NCBI GenBank assembly: GCA_016720905.1
Contig: JADKJT010000007.1
Span: 1 to 64,000 of the forward strand
Direction of reading: 5' to 3'
From: Gemmatimonadaceae bacterium
GTDB lineage: Bacteria; Gemmatimonadota; Gemmatimonadetes; Gemmatimonadales; Gemmatimonadaceae
DNA: 64,000 nt
Numbering within the stretch: position 1 is the stretch's first letter; the number at the start of each line of letters is the position of its first letter. The notes under the pieces were generated by a model. It was not told where the DNA came from, made no database searches, and saw only the letters and a program-made list of their open reading frames with translations. This document shows, in pieces, positions 16,960 to 25,379 of this stretch. The position numbers were made by a program, and so were the translations under genes.

Positions 16960-18633
16960 ATGTCAAAATTGGCGTCCGCTGCACTCGCGCTCGGTGCGTG
17001 GTATCTGGCGACAGCCGCGTCGGTGCATGCTCAATTTCCGTCGTCCGCCGAGCGCACCGCGTCGGCCGTGCTCCGCGATCTGGTGACGGCCCGATACAAT
17101 CCCTCGCAGCGATGGCCCAAGCTTGTGGATGTGGCCCCTGACCTGCAAACGGCCTACGATTCGGCGGGATGGATGCCGCTCTGGAGCCGCGACGGGCAGC
17201 CCACGGCACAGGCCCGCGCGGCGATTGCGGAGTTGCAGGCCATCGAAACGCGTGGTCTGGATCCCGCCGACTACGATGGCGCCCGCTTGCAACAGCGTGC
17301 CGATGCGCCAGGTGCGCGCCCCCTGATGACGGCCGACGCCGTTGCGGATTTCGACGTCATGCTGAGCAGTGGTACCCTGCGTGCGCTCAGGGCCTCGCGG
17401 CAAGGGCGCGTCTCGGCGGCGGCGGCCAACGTGCGACTGCAGGCGCCGGAACCTCCGTTTCGCGCGGCGTGGGCGCTGCGTGCGATGGCCGTCTCCGCGA
17501 ACCCGTCGCGACTTTTCGACGAGGCTGAGCCGCCATATCAACACTACCAACTGCTCAAGCAGGCGCTGGCGCGCTATCGGACCCTGGCACGCGATACGTC
17601 GCTCTCACCCGTTCCGCTGAAACGCCCGCTCCATCCCGACTCAGCCGACGGCGGCGTTCCGCAACTGCGCCGCCTCCTCGTCGCGCTCGGCGACCTCCCG
17701 TTGTCGGCCGCGCGCCAGAATGGTCTCGACTCGCTGCGCTTCGACAGCGTGCTGGTGCAGAGCGTACAAGTGTTTCAGCGCCGCCATGGCCTCGTCCCCG
17801 ACGGCATCGTCGGCTCGGCCACACTTGCGCGCATCAATGTGCCGGCCAGCGCGCGTGTGGCACAGATCATCGTGACGCTCGACCGCTGGCGATGGCTGCC
17901 TCACGTGTTCGACGCGCCACCGATCTTCGTCAACGTGCCCGCCTTCACGCTGCACGCGTTCACGACGGTTGTCGATCGCGAGGCTGAGGTTCTCAGCATG
18001 GACGTGGTGGTCGGCCGGGCGTACAACCACAAGACGCCGCTGTTCAGCGGCACCATGGAGCGCCTGGTGTTCTCGCCGTACTGGGACGTGCCGCCCAGCA
18101 TCGCCCGCAAGGAGCTGTTGCCGTTGGCGCGTCGTGATGCCGACTACCTGGCACGCAATCACTACGAGATCCTGAGTACCGGGGAACAGGCCCTCCCCAC
18201 GTCCGCGCTCGACGCCGTGGCCGCTGGGCACGCGCGTATCCGGCAGCGACCGGGCCCCGATAATGCGCTGGGCGGGGTCAAATTCGCCTTTCCGAATGCG
18301 TTCAACGTGTACCTGCATGACACGCCGGCGCAGACGCTGTTTTCGCGAACTCGCCGCGATCTCAGCCACGGATGCATACGTCTCGCCGAGCCGGTTCGCC
18401 TGGCCCAACTGGTGTTGCGCGATCAGCCCGAATGGGATGATGTCGCGATTGCGGAGGCCATGCAGCACACCGCGCCGCGCGTCGTCGAACTGCGCACGCG
18501 TGTGCCGGTATATGTGCTCTACGGCACGGCCGTCGCCCGCGAGGACGGGACCGTCATGTTCTACGACGACATCTACGGTCTTGATCGATCGCTTTCGCGT
18601 CTGCTCGCCGTTGGATACCCGTACCCACATTGA
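16960..18633 (+). CDS. L,D-transpeptidase, YcbB (LdtD) type
   Basis: A 557-residue peptidoglycan cross-linking enzyme. The signal peptide ends near VHA-Q (residue 25). An N-terminal scaffold (YDSAGWMPLWSRDGQ) is followed by a peptidoglycan-binding repeat (VQVFQRRHGLVPDGIVG) and the YkuD catalytic domain with SHGCIRL near residues 469-475 (His470, Cys472). This is the LdtD/YcbB arrangement, forming 3-3 cross-links in the periplasm. The ATG at 16960 is chosen because GAAGG lies ten bases upstream and the signal peptide begins there; a TTG 21 bases earlier is in frame. A DUF5117 protease gene follows after 49 bp, probably co-transcribed. Confidence 0.9.
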   Translation: MSKLASAALALGAWYLATAASVHAQFPSSAERTASAVLRDLVTARYNPSQRWPKLVDVAPDLQTAYDSAGWMPLWSRDGQPTAQARAAIAELQAIETRGLDPADYDGARLQQRADAPGARPLMTADAVADFDVMLSSGTLRALRASRQGRVSAAAANVRLQAPEPPFRAAWALRAMAVSANPSRLFDEAEPPYQHYQLLKQALARYRTLARDTSLSPVPLKRPLHPDSADGGVPQLRRLLVALGDLPLSAARQNGLDSLRFDSVLVQSVQVFQRRHGLVPDGIVGSATLARINVPASARVAQIIVTLDRWRWLPHVFDAPPIFVNVPAFTLHAFTTVVDREAEVLSMDVVVGRAYNHKTPLFSGTMERLVFSPYWDVPPSIARKELLPLARRDADYLARNHYEILSTGEQALPTSALDAVAAGHARIRQRPGPDNALGGVKFAFPNAFNVYLHDTPAQTLFSRTRRDLSHGCIRLAEPVRLAQLVLRDQPEWDDVAIAEAMQHTAPRVVELRTRVPVYVLYGTAVAREDGTVMFYDDIYGLDRSLSRLLAVGYPYPH

Positions 18634-18682
18634 CGCACTCGGCCCCGGTCGGCATTCTATCGCTCCCCCTTTTGGAGCTGTG

Positions 18683-21184
18683 ATGTCCGCCATCCGCCAC
18701 TTCGTCCTGTCCGCGAGTTTCTGGTGCCTGCCCGCGCTGGCCACTGCCCAGACGCCGCCGGCCACGCCACCGGCGCAGACCACACCGCCGGCTGACGCCG
18801 CAACCGCCAACGCGTCGCGACGCGGACCGCGCCCCTACGCGCAGGTCATCACCGCGCGCGCCCACACCGAAAAGGGCGGCATCACCGTGCACCGGGTGGA
18901 CGACCGCTATTTCTTCGAGGTCCCCGACTCGCTCATGGGACGGGATTTCCTCATGGTCACGCGGGTCTCGGGCGCCCCGTCGGGCGGTGGCGGGTTTCAG
19001 ACCGCCGGCACGTCGCTGAACGAACGGATGATTCGATGGGAGCGCGTGAACGAACGCATTCTCCTCAGGAGCATCAGCACCGATGCCGTCGCCGACGACT
19101 CGTTGCCCATCGCCCGCAGCGTGGCCCAAAACAACTTTGCACCAATTATCGGCGCGTTCACCATTTCGGCCTTCGGCAAGGACAGCACGGCGTACGTCAT
19201 TGACGTGACCGATTTCTTCGCCACCGACAACCCGGCCACCTCGGGGCTCAATGCGGATCAGCGTCGCACGTATGGCGTGCGCCGGTTCGATCCCGCGCGC
19301 AGCTACATCAGCAGCATGCGCGGATTTCCCATCAACGTCGAAGTGCGCCAGGTGCAGACCTTCGATGCGGCCACACCGCCGGATGATCGCAACGGCGGCA
19401 CGGTCACCATGGAGACCCGGCAGTCGATGGTGCTGCTGCCCAAGGTGCCCATGCGCCCGCGCAACTTCGACGAGCGGGTTGGGTTCTTTTCCATCGAACG
19501 CGTGAACTACGGTCTCGATCAGCAGAAGGCAGCCTCGCAGCAGTTCATCACCCGCTGGCGTCTTGAACCGAAAGACCCCGCCGCGTACGCGCGCGGCGAA
19601 CTGGTGGAGCCCATCAAGCCCATCGTGTACTACCTCGACCCGGCCACACCCACCCGTTGGAAGACGTACGTGAAGTCCGGCGTGGAAAGCTGGCAGGCCG
19701 TGTTCGAGAAGGCCGGATTCAAGAACGCCATTCTGGCCAAGGATGCGCCCTCGAAGGCCGAGGACCCCGATTTCGATCCGGATGACGCGCGCTATTCCAT
19801 GGTGCGATGGGCCGCCAGTCTGGTGCGCAATGCGGTTGGCCCGCATACGCACGATCCGCGCTCCGGCGAGATCATCAACAGCGAGATCACCTGGTTTCAC
19901 AACCACATGCGGTCCTATCGCAACTGGCTCATCATGGAAACGGGCGCCTCGAATCCGTTGGCGCGCTCACTGGACATCCCGGACGAGCTGATGGGCGAGA
20001 CGATGCATCAGGTCATCGCTCACGAAATCGGACATGCGCTGGGACTGCAGCACAACATGATCGCGTCGTCGTCGTTCCCCACCGATTCGCTGCGCTCCCC
20101 AAGCTTCACAGCCAAGTACGGCGTCAGCGCCACCATCATGGACTACGCCCGTCAGAACTACATCGCACAACCGGGCGACGGACTGAAAACCAAGGATTTC
20201 ATTCGACGCCTCGGCCCCTTTGACGATTTCGCCATCAACTGGGGGTATCGCCTCATCGCGTCGCGCACCGCCGACGACGAGAAGCCGACACTCAATCGCT
20301 GGCTGACCAGCCAGACCGGCCCAATGCCCTATCGCTTCACGCCGCAGGGACTCGGCAGCGCCGATCCGCGCGTGCAAACGGAGGATCTGGGCGACGATCC
20401 GGTGAAGTCCTCGATGTATGCCGTGATGAACTACCAGAAGATGATCCCCAATCTCATCGCGTGGACGACTACGTCGGGCGAAGACTACACGGATCTGACG
20501 GAAGTGTACGAAGAGGCGGTGGGTCGCTGGGCCGGCTACATGGGACACGTGGCCACCGTCATCGGCGGCGTGAACGTCGACCTCAAGACCTCCGATCAGG
20601 CAGGCGCTGTGTTCCGCGTGGTGCCCAAGGCCAGACAGAAGGCGGCTCTGGCGTTCCTGAGCGACAACGTGATCACCACACCCCAGTGGCTGCGTCCGCA
20701 GGAGATCCTGTCACGCATTGGCCCCAGCACCGTACTGGCGGCGCGTCAGGCTGGTGTGGTCACGTCACTGCTCAGTAGTGCGCGGCTTGGCCGCATGGCT
20801 GAAGCCGAGCGGTATGACGCCGCCAGCGCTTATCCCGTGGCTGAATATCTCGGCGATCTCAAGCGCAGCGTGTGGAACGGTGCGTCGCCTGATGCGTCAC
20901 GGCGACAATTGCAGCGGGTGTATCTGCAACGCCTTGATGCGCTGATCAGTCCACCCCCGGCTCCGGCGCCGCAACCGGGCGCGGGTGCACCCACCCGTCC
21001 CCTGCCGTTTGTCACCGCGCCAAACGTGGCACAAAGCGACCTGCCGGCGCTGGCGCGCGCGCAGCTGCGTGACATCCAGCGTGAGGCGCGCGCCCATGCG
21101 TCATCGGCCGGCGGCGCGGTCGCGCGTGCCCACTGGAACGACGTGAGCGACCGCATCTCACAGATACTCGATCCCAAACGATAG
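18683..21184 (+). CDS. Secreted zinc-dependent metalloprotease, DUF5117/DUF4953 type
   Basis: An 833-residue protein with a signal peptide (cleavage near ATA-Q, residue 23) and a Pro/Thr-rich stretch. A DUF5117-like beta domain (about 55-250, with FFEVPDSLMGRDFLMVTRVS) precedes a metzincin-type catalytic domain with HEIGHALGLQHN beginning at residue 447: two zinc His, catalytic Glu, third His. An IMDYAR segment downstream fits the Met-turn region. The C-terminus is helical. It is probably periplasmic or exported and degrades peptides. A GGAG site precedes the ATG. A stable hairpin follows the stop. Confidence 0.92.
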   Translation: MSAIRHFVLSASFWCLPALATAQTPPATPPAQTTPPADAATANASRRGPRPYAQVITARAHTEKGGITVHRVDDRYFFEVPDSLMGRDFLMVTRVSGAPSGGGGFQTAGTSLNERMIRWERVNERILLRSISTDAVADDSLPIARSVAQNNFAPIIGAFTISAFGKDSTAYVIDVTDFFATDNPATSGLNADQRRTYGVRRFDPARSYISSMRGFPINVEVRQVQTFDAATPPDDRNGGTVTMETRQSMVLLPKVPMRPRNFDERVGFFSIERVNYGLDQQKAASQQFITRWRLEPKDPAAYARGELVEPIKPIVYYLDPATPTRWKTYVKSGVESWQAVFEKAGFKNAILAKDAPSKAEDPDFDPDDARYSMVRWAASLVRNAVGPHTHDPRSGEIINSEITWFHNHMRSYRNWLIMETGASNPLARSLDIPDELMGETMHQVIAHEIGHALGLQHNMIASSSFPTDSLRSPSFTAKYGVSATIMDYARQNYIAQPGDGLKTKDFIRRLGPFDDFAINWGYRLIASRTADDEKPTLNRWLTSQTGPMPYRFTPQGLGSADPRVQTEDLGDDPVKSSMYAVMNYQKMIPNLIAWTTTSGEDYTDLTEVYEEAVGRWAGYMGHVATVIGGVNVDLKTSDQAGAVFRVVPKARQKAALAFLSDNVITTPQWLRPQEILSRIGPSTVLAARQAGVVTSLLSSARLGRMAEAERYDAASAYPVAEYLGDLKRSVWNGASPDASRRQLQRVYLQRLDALISPPPAPAPQPGAGAPTRPLPFVTAPNVAQSDLPALARAQLRDIQREARAHASSAGGAVARAHWNDVSDRISQILDPKR

Positions 21185-21189
21185 CCGAC

Positions 21190-21222
21190 TACTCACCGGG
21201 CGTGCGACGCGTCCGGTGAGTA
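21190..21222 (+). terminator. Hairpin after metalloprotease gene
   Basis: Perfect 10-bp arms TACTCACCGG / CCGGTGAGTA at 21190-21199 and 21213-21222, with further pairing toward the loop. It starts five bases after the protease stop. It occludes a possible GTG start at 21216 of the next gene, supporting the ATG at 21234 instead. Confidence 0.6.
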
Positions 21223-21233
21223 CACTTCCCTTC

Positions 21234-21950
21234 ATGTCGCTTCGTCGTCACCCGTTCACCTCGCAGCGTGAGCGCAACACGTATATTCGCGAGCACGCCC
21301 AGCGCATCGCGAGCACGGTCACGGTCCCGGCGGGACTCGCGCCCATCCCGGTGGCCGTGGTACCGGCGAACACCCGCGAAACAGAAGCGCTCCCCGAGCG
21401 AACACGGCGCATCTTCCTGGATCGCCTGCACTCGATACTCGGACGCGTCTTCGCCACGGTGCCCACCGACGGCGCCATGCCCACCGCGGAAGCGACGGCG
21501 GCGTTGGCGGATGCGTACCCGGACCCCAATGCCTCAACGGCCGCGACCGATCTCGAGGCGATACTCGGCCGCAGCTGCGCCACCTGTCGTGGTGAATGCT
21601 GCACCGCGGGCGGCGACCATGCGTTTCTTCGCGAAGACAGTCTGTTGCGAGTACATGGGCAAGACGACTCGCTCGACCAGAGCGCCCTGCTCGCGTCGTA
21701 TGCATCGTATCTGCCCGTGCGACACTATCGCGGATCGTGCGTCTATCATACCACCGACGGCTGCGCATTGCCGCGCGCCATGCGTTCGAATCTCTGCAAT
21801 CGCTATATCTGCGGCGGGCTCACGCAGCTCAAGAGCGCGCTGCAGGAGTCGGGAAGCGCGAGGGCGTTCGTTGGCGCCGCCGACTCGGTACATCTTCGGC
21901 GACTGGCCCTGATTGATGCACACGACGCCACGCCCATCGCGCTCGGCTGA
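21234..21950 (+). CDS. Cysteine-rich protein of unknown function, possibly metal-binding
   Basis: A 238-residue protein with no signal peptide. The N-terminal half is helical. The C-terminal half contains eight cysteines in short motifs: CATCRGECC, then CVYHTTDGC, then LCNRYICGG, spaced like the metal-binding YkgJ-type or Fe-S families. No catalytic motif is recognised. The ATG at 21234 is favoured over the GTG at 21216, which lies in the hairpin of the preceding gene. Convergent with the VPS10 gene, with a long inverted repeat between them. Function is not assigned. Confidence 0.7.
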   Translation: MSLRRHPFTSQRERNTYIREHAQRIASTVTVPAGLAPIPVAVVPANTRETEALPERTRRIFLDRLHSILGRVFATVPTDGAMPTAEATAALADAYPDPNASTAATDLEAILGRSCATCRGECCTAGGDHAFLREDSLLRVHGQDDSLDQSALLASYASYLPVRHYRGSCVYHTTDGCALPRAMRSNLCNRYICGGLTQLKSALQESGSARAFVGAADSVHLRRLALIDAHDATPIALG

Positions 21951-22030
21951 CGCGAGCGACGGCCGAACGACATCACCGCAGGGTACGCAGCCAGCCCTCG
22001 ACAAGATCTCGCCGGTACCTCAACAGCACT

Positions 22031-22112
22031 TAACCGCAAAGTTCACGAAGATCGCCAAGCGACAGCTGCAGACGATCCCCGTCCCTTCGCGTTCTTCGCG
22101 AACTTTGCGGTA
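22031..22112. repeat. Long inverted repeat between convergent genes
   Basis: Left arm about 22031-22051 (AACCGCAAAGTTCACGAAGA) and right arm about 22093-22112 (TCTTCGCGAACTTTGCGG) are complementary except for one mismatch, enclosing a ~40-base loop. It shares the AACCGC(A/G)AAG core with the inverted repeat at 29214-29300. Placement between two convergent stop codons suggests a bidirectional terminator or a dispersed palindromic element. Confidence 0.7.
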
Positions 22113-22136
22113 ATGTGCAGTAAAGTGCCGTACGCG

Positions 22137-25100
22137 CTACGGCTGCAGCAACGGCAACACACTGAACCCCTGACTCGGTCCAATCGGCGTCACCGTCGTG
22201 CCCACCAATCGGCCGATGCTCGCCTTGTACACGCCGGCCGGCACCCGCTGCGGCTGACCGCGCAACGCCGCCGCGAGTCCACCTGGGCCACCGGCACCGC
22301 CGCCACCACCACCAAATCCACCAGCCGTTGTCCCAATCGCACACGACGTAAGCGCATTGGCGGCAGGGCGCGGGGCGCGTGAGGTCGTATCCGTCGCGGC
22401 CGCCGCCGCACCAGTACCCGCTTGCCCGCCAAACTGCGCCGAGAGCCGCCGTGCCGTCGCGCTATCCGGTGCCACGGGGTCGCTGTTGAGATTCCACGCA
22501 AACCGGCGAAGGCCAACGCTTCGATCGAGCTCACAGCGACGGACTTGCTTGCCACTGTTGTCGCTGATGGTCAACACCAACTTGGCGTCGGTCGGCAACG
22601 TGTCTTTCACGTTGTACGTGATCCATGCCCCCACCGGCGGATTGGGCGTGCTGAAATTGCCGCTGATCGCAAGCGTTCCGGCGGCGCCCGCCGGCGCGAG
22701 TCCGCCAGGCACGAAGGAATACGCATGCCGCAACGGAAACAGCCTCGCCGGCTCACTCAGGCTTTGCGGCGTGATGTCACGCAGCGCGGAGTAGTCGTCC
22801 AGCACATAGAATCCGCGGCCGAAGGTGGCCATGACCACGTCGCTCTCGCGCTTGTGCAACGTGACGTCGCGCACTTGCGTCACCGGCAAGCCGCCTTTGA
22901 GCTGCACGTACGACTTGCCACCGTCGACACTGGTGAACAATCCGAACTCCGTGCCCACAAACAGCAACTCACCATTCACGAAGTCCTGCGCGATGGCCCA
23001 CACGTCGTGGCGTGCCGGCAGATTGGCGGAGATGTTCACCCACGTGCGGCCGCGGTCGGTGCTGCGGACGATATAGGGCGCATAATCACCGCGTTGCCAG
23101 TTGTTGAGCGTGACGAACACGGTGTTGGCATCGCGCGGCGACGCGTGCACGTCGCTCACGTACGTGAACTTCGGGACCCCGGGGAACGTTTCGATACGAC
23201 GCCAGTTCCTGCCGCCGTCCTCGGTGACCTGCACCAATCCGTCGTCGGTGCCCACCCACAGCAGTCCTTCCATCACCGGTGACTCGTCGATGGCCACCAC
23301 GTTGCTCAGGTCGGTCGTGGACGCATTCAGCGCGACCGAACCGCGAGGCCACACTTTGCCCATGATCGGCAGCGTATCGCGATTGAGTTGACGCGACAGG
23401 TCGGGGCTGATCTTCGTCCAGTTGTCGCCGCGATCATCGCTGCGATACACGAACTGGCTGGCGAAATAGAGGCGATCGGCATTGTGCGGACTCATCACGA
23501 ATGGCGCATCCCAGTTCGTGCGATCACGTACTGCGGGAACGGCAACTGCGGGTGAGGGTACTGCAACTGCAGGTGAGGGTACTGCTACCGCAGGTGATGG
23601 TACTGCAACGGCAGCCGGGGCTCCCGAATCATCACCACCCGTCGATGCGGTGGTCGGTCGAATGCCCTGTCCGCGTCCCGTGCGCATGTCGAAGCGCGAC
23701 AGTCCGCCATTCTGCGACTCGCCAAAGAACACGTTTTGGTCTTCCATGTGGCCGCGCGCCTGAAATCCGTCGCCGCCCACGATGTTGAACCAATCACTGT
23801 TGCGGATGCCCCACGTGTTGGTGGTGCGGGACGGGCCGCACTGCGAGAAGTTGTCCTGCGTGCCGCCGCACACGTAGTAGAACGGCTTGGCGTTGTTCAC
23901 GCCCACCCGATAGTACTGCGTGATGGGCAGCGTCGCGTGAAACTTCCAGGTCTCGCCAAAGTCGTACGTCTCGTACAAGCCACCGTCATTGCCCAGCAGG
24001 ATGTGGTTCTTGTCCAGCGGATCGAAGGCCATGGCGTGGTGATCGACATGCACGCCGCGGGATTCCCAGTTGGTGTTCGACCACGTCGCGCCGCCGTCGG
24101 TGCTGCGCGCGAGGTTGGTGCCTACTTCGTACAGGTGGCCGACGCGATGCGGATCGAGGAATAGCTCGCTGTAGTATTGACCCGTCCCGCTGGCAAACCA
24201 GTTCTCGCGCGCGGCCGCCACGCGGGCGCTGTCCGCCGCTGTCACCGGCGTCGCCGCGGCGCCGCCGCGACCACCGCCACCACCGCCTGCGCCACGTCCA
24301 CCCGCTGCTTGCGCGTTCTTGCCAAAGCGTGACCACGTCGCGCCGTCATCCGTGGACTTGTACAGCCCCGATTGCCCGGCACTCGCCTCAAAGAACGCAA
24401 TGATTTGCGTGGGTGAGGTGCGTCCCTCAATGGTCAGGGCCGCGCGCCCCACGTCGCCGGTCGGCAAGCCGGTGGTGAGCTTCGTCCAGGTCTTGCCGCC
24501 ATCAATGGACTTGTGCAATCCACCTTCCGGACTGCCTCCGATGGCCTGACCGACGTGCCGACGGCGCGGATACGCCGCGGCGTACAACACATCGGCATTC
24601 TTCGGATCGAACACCACATCCGTAATGCCGGTATTCTCGCTGATGTACAGGCTGCGTGTCCATGTGGCACCGCCGTCGATAGTCTTGTACAGCCCCCGTT
24701 CTCCGCCCGCGGAGAACAGCGGCCCCTGCGAGGCGACAAACACCACGTCGGAGTTGCGCGGATCGATGATGATCTTGCCGATGTGCTCGGACAGCGCGAG
24801 TCCCACCCGCTTCCAGGTCTTGCCGGCATCGGTGGACTTGAACAGACCGTCACCAAAATGTGCACTGCGCTGGCTGTGATTCTCGCCACTGCCCAGCCAG
24901 AGCACGTTGGAGTTCTTCGGATCGATCTCCACGCAACAGAAGTTGTGCGTGCTCTGATCGTCGAACAGTGGCGTGAACGACGCGCCGCGATTGACCGTCT
25001 TCCACAGGCCGCCAAACGCCGTGGCGATGTACCAGGTGCTGGGATTGTTGGGATCGATCTTGATGTCGGCGATGCGGCCGGTCACCAGCCCCGGCCCGAT

Positions 25101-25286
25101 CGAGCGCATTTGCAGACCCTTGAGCACGTCCGACGTGAGAGCCGGCGCGGCGGCGGTCGGCGGCTCGGCCTTGGCTGGCGTCCGCCCGCCCGTGCGCTGT
25201 GCCTTCGCGGCCCACGGAAGGGTGAGCACGGAGACGAACGCGAATGCGCTGGTCCGCCATATGGTGCCGGAACGCAAGTCGATCAT
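22137..25286 (-). CDS. VPS10/BNR-repeat propeller protein (sortilin-like, exo-xylosidase-like fold), secreted
   Basis: A 1,049-residue protein with a signal peptide (cleavage near AKA-Q, residue 30) and two consecutive beta-propellers built from Asp-box/BNR repeats, seen as repeated S-x-D-x-G-x-T-W motifs (STDAGKTWKR, TIDGGATWTR, SIDGGKTWTK, STDDGATWSR, SVDGGKSYVQ). This is the sortilin/VPS10 architecture common in Gemmatimonadota, Acidobacteriota and Bacteroidota. It probably binds glycans or peptides at the cell surface; catalysis is not established. The C-terminal quarter is beta-sandwich followed by a Gly-rich tail. A 21-bp tandem repeat encodes an AVAVPSP linker at about residues 558-582. 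Paralogue at 34099-37185. Confidence 0.9.
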   Translation of the reverse strand: MIDLRSGTIWRTSAFAFVSVLTLPWAAKAQRTGGRTPAKAEPPTAAAPALTSDVLKGLQMRSIGPGLVTGRIADIKIDPNNPSTWYIATAFGGLWKTVNRGASFTPLFDDQSTHNFCCVEIDPKNSNVLWLGSGENHSQRSAHFGDGLFKSTDAGKTWKRVGLALSEHIGKIIIDPRNSDVVFVASQGPLFSAGGERGLYKTIDGGATWTRSLYISENTGITDVVFDPKNADVLYAAAYPRRRHVGQAIGGSPEGGLHKSIDGGKTWTKLTTGLPTGDVGRAALTIEGRTSPTQIIAFFEASAGQSGLYKSTDDGATWSRFGKNAQAAGGRGAGGGGGGRGGAAATPVTAADSARVAAARENWFASGTGQYYSELFLDPHRVGHLYEVGTNLARSTDGGATWSNTNWESRGVHVDHHAMAFDPLDKNHILLGNDGGLYETYDFGETWKFHATLPITQYYRVGVNNAKPFYYVCGGTQDNFSQCGPSRTTNTWGIRNSDWFNIVGGDGFQARGHMEDQNVFFGESQNGGLSRFDMRTGRGQGIRPTTASTGGDDSGAPAAVAVPSPAVAVPSPAVAVPSPAVAVPAVRDRTNWDAPFVMSPHNADRLYFASQFVYRSDDRGDNWTKISPDLSRQLNRDTLPIMGKVWPRGSVALNASTTDLSNVVAIDESPVMEGLLWVGTDDGLVQVTEDGGRNWRRIETFPGVPKFTYVSDVHASPRDANTVFVTLNNWQRGDYAPYIVRSTDRGRTWVNISANLPARHDVWAIAQDFVNGELLFVGTEFGLFTSVDGGKSYVQLKGGLPVTQVRDVTLHKRESDVVMATFGRGFYVLDDYSALRDITPQSLSEPARLFPLRHAYSFVPGGLAPAGAAGTLAISGNFSTPNPPVGAWITYNVKDTLPTDAKLVLTISDNSGKQVRRCELDRSVGLRRFAWNLNSDPVAPDSATARRLSAQFGGQAGTGAAAAATDTTSRAPRPAANALTSCAIGTTAGGFGGGGGGAGGPGGLAAALRGQPQRVPAGVYKASIGRLVGTTVTPIGPSQGFSVLPLLQP
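23541..23614. repeat. 21-bp tandem repeat in VPS10 gene, about 3.5 copies
   Basis: Units at 23541-23561, 23562-23582 and 23583-23603 plus a partial unit. Units differ by one to four bases. On the coding strand each unit gives the seven residues AVAVPSP. It lies at a loop between propeller blades, where length variation should be tolerated. Confidence 0.85.
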
Positions 25287-25325
25287 GTCACGCGGGGATT
25301 GAGTGAAGGATGGAGACGAGTCGCC

Positions 25326-25360
25326 GTCTACCGTCTGCCGTCTACTGTCTACTGTCTACG
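25326..25360. repeat. Heptanucleotide tandem array (GTCTACY, 5 copies), intergenic
   Basis: Five exact-period units (GTCTACC, GTCTGCC, GTCTACT, GTCTACT, GTCTACG) in the 93-bp gap between the VPS10 gene start (25286) and the end of the upstream hydrolase (25380). It may lie in the leader or promoter region of the VPS10 gene. Confidence 0.85.
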
Positions 25361-25379
25361 CACACGCCACCTGCAACGC

